Origin: Kiritimatiellales bacterium
Lineage (GTDB): Bacteria > Verrucomicrobiota > Kiritimatiellia > Kiritimatiellales > Pontiellaceae
Assembly (NCBI GenBank): GCA_030621805.1
Contig: JAUXGY010000040.1
Location: 1 to 9,961, forward strand
DNA length: 9,961 nt
Direction: 5' to 3'
This document shows positions 4,481 through 9,961 of this stretch, in pieces. The stretch's first letter is position 1. The number at the start of each line of letters is the position of its first letter. The position numbers were made by a program, and so were the translations under genes. The notes under the pieces were generated by a model. The model made no database searches and was not told where the DNA came from. It saw only the letters and a program-made list of their open reading frames with translations.

Positions 4481-6664
4481 TCATTCGGACTTTAAACCCA
4501 TTTTTTCGAAGGGCGGCGGGATGAAGGCTTTGCCCAGAACCTTGCGGGCTTCGGGGGTGGGGTCGAGCTGCCATTGGTTGGCGGCGGGGTCGGCAAACCC
4601 GGGGTCGGTTTTTGTGTCGAGGTTGTTTTTGAACGCCATGAAGGATTGGCTTCCTCCCAGTCCGCCGGAGTTGAAGACAATATTGCGCTCAAAGACGTTT
4701 CCCTTGGGCGTGGCGGGGTCGTTTTTCATGTAGCCTTTCATGAAAGGGTAGTGCTCGATTAGCGTTTTTTTGTCTAGAGCCTCAAGCCGCGTCTCGAAGA
4801 TACCGTCTTTCGCGAGCATGGACTTGGCCCATCCTTTAAGCCGGTTGCCAATCTGCATGGCTTTCGCGCATTGGATGAAGACGTTGTCGTGGATCTGGTG
4901 AAAGCTTCCGCCGCCCAGCAATATGGTAAAACCCGCGCCGCATCGCACAAAGATGTTGCCATGCACGATAAAGTTATTGGCCCCGTCGTCGGCGTAGATT
5001 ATGGGTGTGCTGGAGGTGTGGCCCCGGGCGCAATCCTGAAAGAGGTTGTAGCGTACAGTATTGCCGAGTTCGGTGGGGTTGCGGCCGTAGTAGATCACGC
5101 CCATGTCATCGCCGTAGGTCAGGCAGCGGTTGAACTCGTTGTATTCGATCAGGTGGTCGTTCCCGTGGAAGTAGATCGCTGACTGCAGGGTGTCTTCAAT
5201 CAGGTTGTGCCTGACAATCTGCCCAACGCCATCGAGGTTTACGGCGGACCGGTAGGTTTTCTCCACACGGTTGACGTGGTGGATGTGGCAGTTTTCAACT
5301 CGGTTTTTTGATGGAGTCAGCGTTTTAAAAGAGCCGCCGCCAATGTGGAGTCCACCGCACCCAATGTCGTAGATGTGGCAGTTGACGACGACGTTTTCGC
5401 TACCGCCGCGCCGTTCGAACGAGGTGTCGGCATAGATGCGTTCGTTGATGCTTCCGAGGATTCGGGGGCTGGCTTTACGTTTGAGTATAGAGTCGTCAAA
5501 CTCGTTGAGGCTTCCCTTGCCGGGCTCCACGCCATTGCCGATCACGATGGCGAGGAGCCCAATGTTGCGCAATGTGCAGGAGTCCACCACGCACTGGTGG
5601 CTTTCCTCCATGTAGATGCCCATGCCTCGTGTATTTTCAAACGTAAAACCTTCGAGCGTGACGTTTTTGGTGTTCTCGATGGCCACCATCGGGGTGCTGA
5701 GTTCAGAGATACTGAGCGTGGAGGTTTGGGCATCGAAACCAGACGGAGGATAGAAGTAGAGCACTCTGGCCTGGCGATCAATATAGTATTCGCCGGGCTT
5801 GTCGATTTCCTCGAAGAGGTTGAATCCAAAGAACGCGCGCCAAGGCTTGCCTGACATAAACCCGTAGCGGGAGGGCTGCACGGTTTCGAGGGTCTTTTTT
5901 TCGGGGTCGATTTTCTTGATTTTCACCGAGTCGTCCGAGTATCCGTGGGCGAAGTATCCGTAGATCCATGCATCCTGCGCGTTGCTCCACTGGCCGACGC
6001 GATCGGCGCCGTATTGGATGATGCCGCCGCGGTCGCTGTAGTCGCCGTTGCGCGGGATGGATCCCTTGTCGATCACCTTGGTAATAGGGATGTGCTTTTC
6101 GCCCTTGTTGGGCCAGCGCGCGAGATCGAGGATTTTCCCGTCGATGGAAATCTCCGCTTGGAGCGGGCGGTAGGCCTTGGCAAACCCGCGCTGGGAAATT
6201 GTGCCGAGATCGCAGGTGACCCCGGCTTTTTTCAGGTCGATACGCAGGATTTTATCGCGAGCCTCCGTCGTAATGATGCGTTCCTTTTCGGCTGCGGTCA
6301 GCGGAGAGGCGTCCTGCGCTGAGAAATTGGATCCACCCGTGATAAAGACGGTGTCGGGCTTCGCCGCCTTCCAGAGGGTGGTGTGTTCCATGGACCCCAG
6401 CTCCAAGGTATTGGCAAGTGGGTAGGTGCCGGGCTGCACCAGAACCGTGATGGATTTCCCCTGCCATGCCTTACTTCTTTTCCGAACCTTGCGGATGAGG
6501 TCACGTGCGGCCTCAAAGGTGGCCAGCGGGGCGTCTGCCGCACCGGAGTTGCGGTCCGACCCGGCGGGGGAAACATGGATGGTGTTGGCCGCCTGCGACG
6601 GGACACATGAGACCCCTGCGGCAAATAGCAGGGAGGCGAGGATGGTTTGTAGGAGTTTTCTCAT
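4481..6664 (-). CDS. Exported right-handed parallel beta-helix protein, GH141-like
   Basis: A 727-residue secreted protein. Residues 1-25 are a signal peptide (MRKLL, hydrophobic core, cut near SQA|AN). Residues 28-60 carry the opening IHVSPAGSDRNSG...APLATFEAARDLIRK, followed by a PGTY strand (78-81), as in many exported beta-helix enzymes. Residues 265-306 (YGFMSGKPWRAFFGFNLFEEI, GEYYIDR, LYFYPP) are a hallmark that I associate with GH141 and related families. From about 320 to 680, repeated short strands such as NVTLEGFTFENT, CVVDSCTLRNIG and NRVENCHIHHV form the helix coils. Acidic candidates for catalysis are D519/D520 (YGDDMGVIYYGRN) and D559/D560 (IYADDGANN). GH141 members include alpha-L-fucosidase and xylanase, so the reaction here is not settled. 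It is 27 nt downstream of the GH36-like gene. The leader before its ATG is C-rich and has no Shine-Dalgarno sequence. Confidence 0.87.
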   Translation of the reverse strand: MRKLLQTILASLLFAAGVSCVPSQAANTIHVSPAGSDRNSGAADAPLATFEAARDLIRKVRKRSKAWQGKSITVLVQPGTYPLANTLELGSMEHTTLWKAAKPDTVFITGGSNFSAQDASPLTAAEKERIITTEARDKILRIDLKKAGVTCDLGTISQRGFAKAYRPLQAEISIDGKILDLARWPNKGEKHIPITKVIDKGSIPRNGDYSDRGGIIQYGADRVGQWSNAQDAWIYGYFAHGYSDDSVKIKKIDPEKKTLETVQPSRYGFMSGKPWRAFFGFNLFEEIDKPGEYYIDRQARVLYFYPPSGFDAQTSTLSISELSTPMVAIENTKNVTLEGFTFENTRGMGIYMEESHQCVVDSCTLRNIGLLAIVIGNGVEPGKGSLNEFDDSILKRKASPRILGSINERIYADTSFERRGGSENVVVNCHIYDIGCGGLHIGGGSFKTLTPSKNRVENCHIHHVNRVEKTYRSAVNLDGVGQIVRHNLIEDTLQSAIYFHGNDHLIEYNEFNRCLTYGDDMGVIYYGRNPTELGNTVRYNLFQDCARGHTSSTPIIYADDGANNFIVHGNIFVRCGAGFTILLGGGSFHQIHDNVFIQCAKAMQIGNRLKGWAKSMLAKDGIFETRLEALDKKTLIEHYPFMKGYMKNDPATPKGNVFERNIVFNSGGLGGSQSFMAFKNNLDTKTDPGFADPAANQWQLDPTPEARKVLGKAFIPPPFEKMGLKSE

Positions 6665-6691
6665 AGGATCAGGTGGGGTTGGGGGTTAAAA

Positions 6692-8689
6692 TTAAGGGTG
6701 AGTGTTCGTTTCCGGTTTAGCTAAAAATAGGCGGCTGTCACGGGCAGGGAGATGCAGAGGGGAAAGCTGTCCTCGGGTAAAGGGTTTTCCGGTTTTCACG
6801 CAAGTGAAGGTTTTGCATGTGGCGATAGGGCCGATCCATTCGGGGTGAATTTGCGCGGCCTTGTCGCTCCAGTTATAGAGACCAATCAGATAGGTGTCGT
6901 CGTCGATGGCTCGGTAGCTTGCGCAGGGCAGCCCGTCGCGGTTCCAGAAAGCCATATCAGCAAAATAGACGCGGCCGCCGGAGGTGTCGTTGGCGAGGCA
7001 TTGATCGACCCATTGGACTTCCTCTTCGGTCCAGCGCAGGATGTCGCCACCCGCCTCGACAAGCATGCCACCGACGCGAGCGTAGTTGATCCATGTTTTC
7101 ATGGCATCCCAAGCCATGCCCTTGAAGATGCTGACGGAGTCGGCATCGGGAATGGGTTGTCCTGATCCACCCGTAAGAGAGGGAAGGATACTCCAGCGCA
7201 CGTTGCTGAGGACGGTTTGCCAGTTGCCGTCGCGGGCGTCCATGGAGTCGCGGTAGCTATCGACGTGCCGGGCGTGCCAAGGGGTCCCCATGCAGATCCA
7301 GCACCCAATGGAGAGGAACCCGTCTTCAGGGAGGTACTCACGAAGGGTCCCAAAGAGCCACTCCCGCCATTCGGCACCGCTCTTTTCGGGGAAGCGGTAG
7401 CGGATCTTTGGGTGGTCGGTGAGGTGGGTGATGAAATCTGTTTTGACGGCCTTGAATCCCCAGTCGTGGAAGATGGTTTTGAACGCCTTGCGGAGTTGTT
7501 GACGGACCTCAGGAACGGAGAGATCGGGGATGAGATGGGACTCGTGGCCGATGTCGATAAACCAATCTGGATGTTTGACGGCGACCGGGGCATATTTCGA
7601 CGTTTCGAAGCCGAGCCAGATGCCGGGGCGCATGCCGAGCGATTTTACCTTGCGGGCAAAGTCATCGAGTCCATTCGGAAATTTTTCGTAGTCAACGCCC
7701 GCGCCGTCGTCGAAGAGGAACGAGATGCCTGGGCAGTTGTGGAACCAGGGGAGTTCTTTTTCGAGGGTATGGATGCGTTCCCCTTTTTCATTGCGATCCA
7801 TGACCGACTTGGAGCCTTCGGAGACCATGTAGCCGTCGTCGAGCAGATACCATTGGTTCGATGGCAGGGCTTCCTTTACCCGGGCGACGGATGGGAGCAG
7901 CTCTTCTTCGTTGGCTTCCCAGTAGATGAAATTATTCCATGTGCAGAAGAAGCGTTCTTTGATGAGTGGATTGACTTCACTGCGGGTGCCGGTGGAAGCG
8001 GTGAGTGCCAAAAGGTAGTCTCGCAGAGCGCTGTTCAGGTCGCCGTCAGGGCGGAACTGGACGAAGCCGGTTTCGCGGATTGTTTCGCCCGGATCGAGGT
8101 TTCGCGCGGGGATGCCCATGAAGCGGTGGGTGATATCGAACTCGATTGTGTCGTTGCCGGTCCAGCGAATCTTTTTACGCTGATGGGCGTGGTTTTGGCT
8201 GAGCGGCCCTTCGATGAAGGCGGGACGTTCCCAGCCATCGCTTAATACAAGTGCTTCAAGGTGGGGTAGTTCAGGGCATCGCTCGCTGAGGAGGTGCCAT
8301 TCGTTTTCGGGCAGGGGTGCGAGTGGGGGGAGGCCAAGGACTTCATCGGCATCATAGTCGTTCTCTCCGGTAACACGCGGGTGGAGCGAGTAGAGCGCGT
8401 GGGGCGCAACAAGACCACCCTCCCACGAAACCGACTCCGGTCCCATGGAGAAGGTTTCGATATTGAGCGGCGAATCCCCGTCGTTGGTCATGATGAGTTG
8501 ATAGATGCAACGGTCGACTTCCTGTTGTATTTTGACGGTGCAGCAAAGGCCGTCCATCCTGCTTTCCCAGCACCTTCCGGGTTGGATCTCTTTCCATATG
8601 TTATTTTTAAAAACCGGAGCGCTAACGGAAAACCGCAAGGTGGCTACAATACCATGGAGAGTGAATGCATGAGTTAGGTCGGTGGTCAT
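6692..8689 (-). CDS. GH36-like alpha-galactosidase family protein
   Basis: A 665-residue glycoside hydrolase of clan GH-D (GH36/GH27 type), acting on alpha-linked galactose or a related sugar. Residues 1 to about 235 are a beta-sandwich domain. The barrel starts near FFCTWNNFIYWEANEEE (247-263) and QWYLLDDGYM (279-288). It continues through LGMRPGIWLGFE (351-362) and the strand FKAVKTDF (412-419), where D418 is the likely nucleophile. The acid/base is probably in HVDSYRDSMDA, with D484 (R-x-S-x-D) the best candidate. A short beta C-terminal domain (about 590-660) ends the chain. There is no signal peptide, so the enzyme is probably cytoplasmic and acts on imported oligosaccharides, unlike the exported beta-helix protein. 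It begins 6 nt after the stop of the DUF5107 gene and has no clear Shine-Dalgarno, which suggests coupled translation. True substrate specificity within the clan is uncertain. Confidence 0.88.
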   Translation of the reverse strand: MTTDLTHAFTLHGIVATLRFSVSAPVFKNNIWKEIQPGRCWESRMDGLCCTVKIQQEVDRCIYQLIMTNDGDSPLNIETFSMGPESVSWEGGLVAPHALYSLHPRVTGENDYDADEVLGLPPLAPLPENEWHLLSERCPELPHLEALVLSDGWERPAFIEGPLSQNHAHQRKKIRWTGNDTIEFDITHRFMGIPARNLDPGETIRETGFVQFRPDGDLNSALRDYLLALTASTGTRSEVNPLIKERFFCTWNNFIYWEANEEELLPSVARVKEALPSNQWYLLDDGYMVSEGSKSVMDRNEKGERIHTLEKELPWFHNCPGISFLFDDGAGVDYEKFPNGLDDFARKVKSLGMRPGIWLGFETSKYAPVAVKHPDWFIDIGHESHLIPDLSVPEVRQQLRKAFKTIFHDWGFKAVKTDFITHLTDHPKIRYRFPEKSGAEWREWLFGTLREYLPEDGFLSIGCWICMGTPWHARHVDSYRDSMDARDGNWQTVLSNVRWSILPSLTGGSGQPIPDADSVSIFKGMAWDAMKTWINYARVGGMLVEAGGDILRWTEEEVQWVDQCLANDTSGGRVYFADMAFWNRDGLPCASYRAIDDDTYLIGLYNWSDKAAQIHPEWIGPIATCKTFTCVKTGKPFTRGQLSPLHLPARDSRLFLAKPETNTHP

Positions 8690-8695
8690 AGGATG

Positions 8696-9961
8696 CTATA
8701 AGTTCTTGTGTTGATATTCTTGGTAGGCACCGAATTCGGCAAGGTTGTCTTCTCCCATAAAATTGGGAGGTTCTTCCATGGGTAGGTTGAGCGATTCCCT
8801 GATCGTGCGGGCGAGGCGACTACGGCGGTATTGCTGATGAACGAGTGCCCAAGGGTGGTTCATGAGCAGGTCGAGGGCTTGTTCAGCATGCCCCTCATCA
8901 AAAAGCAAGTGGGCGCGAGCCTCGACGAGGTCGTCGCTGTCGAGTGCTGCAACTTGGTTGTGGAGTTGGCGACGTTTATCCAGCGTCGTTGCATTTTTCA
9001 ATTGGCGCAAGGCGTTGTCATAGGCCACGACAATCTGCGGGTGGAGCAAGAACGCGGGTTCGGTAATGCGTTCAAACTCCGCTACGCTGGCAGCGGGGTC
9101 TTGTTCGGTAGTGAGCAGGAGCACGCCGGAAAATGCCGTTGCACGAGGGTCGCTGGAATCGTGAAGAACGGCAAGAGCGTTGCTGATATTATCGCGCGCT
9201 GCGAGCCACGCACCCAGCTGGAACTTCCAGTGATCGGCATCGGGGGCGGCTTGCTGGATCGCCCATTCGAGCGCTTTGCCGAGATCTTCCATGCCGCTGG
9301 GAGCCCATAGATTAGATGCAAGGTTGGGTGCAGGGGGGATTCGCGAGGGTTCATGGTCTTGCCACGCTTGCTGGAGTTGAAGAAAGAGATCGACGGTTTC
9401 CGGCCGGGCCCAATTGTAGTGCGGGAGTTCCCAAGGGTGTTCCTCGGGGTGTTTCAATGCGGCAAGGGGAAGACGCTTTGTGGTGGGGAACCAGTATTCG
9501 GTTTGGCGGTGGGTTTCGCCGGGTTGCAACTGTGCTTTGATACCCTGGTCAATAAGCGGCCCGGCCTGGATTTCGAGGCATTGGCGCTTATCAGTAGTAT
9601 ATTGGTTAACCCATGGCTCGTGTTTGCCCATCCCGTCCGACCAGAGTTTGATGCCCGGCATTTGATTCCTGTCGGCTAGATGGTAGAGGCCAACTCCGAG
9701 GCTTGGCGTAAAGACACCGAAGGCATTTATATCCGGATCTTTCCAGAAAAAACCGGTCATGTTGGTGATGTCGGATTGGGTTTTTGGCCCTTGGGTTTTC
9801 CAATCGATTTCGCCGAGTCGGTGGTTATGCCGCAGCACGGGACCGTTGGGGAAGTCGAGAAGGGTATCCGGCGCGCAGGGGACACCCGCGTTCGACCATG
9901 ACATCCATGGGTAGGCGTGTTTTCCGGGATTGTGAAACTCGCTCTTCTGGGTGAGAAAGCG
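8696..9961 (-). CDS. DUF5107 and TPR-repeat protein, C-terminal part (5' end outside window)
   Basis: The frame is open to the right edge of the window, giving 421 visible residues. The ATG at 9904 is internal, because the residues before it (FHNPGKHAYPW) continue the domain. The N-terminal visible part (about 1-165) is the end of a DUF5107 domain: NP..HAYPWMSWSNAGV, ITNMTGFFWKD, MPGIKLWSDG, a block ending CLEIQAGPLIDQG, then LQPGETHRQTEYWFP. DUF5107 domains resemble a galactose-mutarotase-like beta-sandwich (from memory). About residues 215-395 are helical pairs of TPR type, for example HWKFQLGAWLAARDNISNALAVL and AHLLFDEGHAEQALDLLMNHP. The family is common in polysaccharide loci of PVC bacteria and Bacteroidetes, with no established reaction. 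It is upstream of the GH36-like gene in the same operon. Full-length homologues are much longer, so most of the 5' half is missing here. Confidence 0.85.
   Translation of the reverse strand, partial: RFLTQKSEFHNPGKHAYPWMSWSNAGVPCAPDTLLDFPNGPVLRHNHRLGEIDWKTQGPKTQSDITNMTGFFWKDPDINAFGVFTPSLGVGLYHLADRNQMPGIKLWSDGMGKHEPWVNQYTTDKRQCLEIQAGPLIDQGIKAQLQPGETHRQTEYWFPTTKRLPLAALKHPEEHPWELPHYNWARPETVDLFLQLQQAWQDHEPSRIPPAPNLASNLWAPSGMEDLGKALEWAIQQAAPDADHWKFQLGAWLAARDNISNALAVLHDSSDPRATAFSGVLLLTTEQDPAASVAEFERITEPAFLLHPQIVVAYDNALRQLKNATTLDKRRQLHNQVAALDSDDLVEARAHLLFDEGHAEQALDLLMNHPWALVHQQYRRSRLARTIRESLNLPMEEPPNFMGEDNLAEFGAYQEYQHKNL

Noticed and set aside
4386..4733. Plus-strand open frame of 115 codons that begins in the 4280-4480 intergenic region
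   Set aside because: Most of it is antisense to the end of the beta-helix gene, it runs across the hairpin, and no ribosome binding site or family resemblance is seen.
6602..6664. Possible lipobox (GVSC) in the signal peptide of the beta-helix protein
   Set aside because: Position -3 is Gly and not Leu/Val/Ile, and a good signal peptidase I site (SQA) follows five residues later.
7217..8245. Long plus-strand open frame of 342 codons
   Set aside because: It lies wholly inside the GH36-like gene on the other strand. Its translation has no recognisable fold, and the minus-strand product carries the catalytic motifs.

Overview
The window looks like chromosome of a carbohydrate-degrading anaerobe or microaerophile of the PVC group, most plausibly a marine Kiritimatiellota (Pontiella-like) or related verrucomicrobial lineage. 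This is an inference from gene content (sulfatase, exported beta-helix glycosidase-like protein, GH36-type enzyme, DUF5107 protein, anaerobe-type Fe-S/cupin/DUF4405 redox genes). No marker gene in the window fixes the taxonomy.

Layout: (1) Positions 1-690, plus strand: the C-terminal part of a formylglycine-type sulfatase that begins outside the window. (2) Positions 692-1872, minus strand: a two-gene unit, a ferredoxin-like 4Fe-4S protein followed by a small cupin. It is preceded by a palindrome of the FNR/HcpR type. (3) Positions 1972-4279, minus strand: a tight five-gene redox operon read in the order OsmC-like, DUF6132-thioredoxin fusion, OsmC/YhfA-like, stand-alone DUF6132, DUF4405 membrane protein. 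It is closed by a strong intrinsic terminator at 1914-1953. (4) Positions 4481-9961, minus strand: a polysaccharide operon read in the order DUF5107-TPR protein (5' end outside the window), GH36-like alpha-galactosidase, exported parallel beta-helix protein resembling GH141. A long hairpin follows at 4437-4476.

How they may work together: the outer genes (sulfatase, beta-helix enzyme, GH36-like enzyme, DUF5107) fit desulfation and cleavage of a sulfated, fucose- or galactose-containing polysaccharide. The beta-helix protein is exported, while the GH36-like enzyme has no signal peptide. The 3.6 kb between them is a separate thiol/Fe-S redox module, probably for peroxide, nitrosative or reactive-sulfur stress. 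The most interesting points are the membrane-anchored thioredoxin fusion next to its own stand-alone anchor paralogue, and the palindrome that seems to serve both as terminator stem for one operon and as a CRP/FNR-type operator for the next. No tRNA, rRNA, CRISPR array, insertion sequence or integrase was seen.
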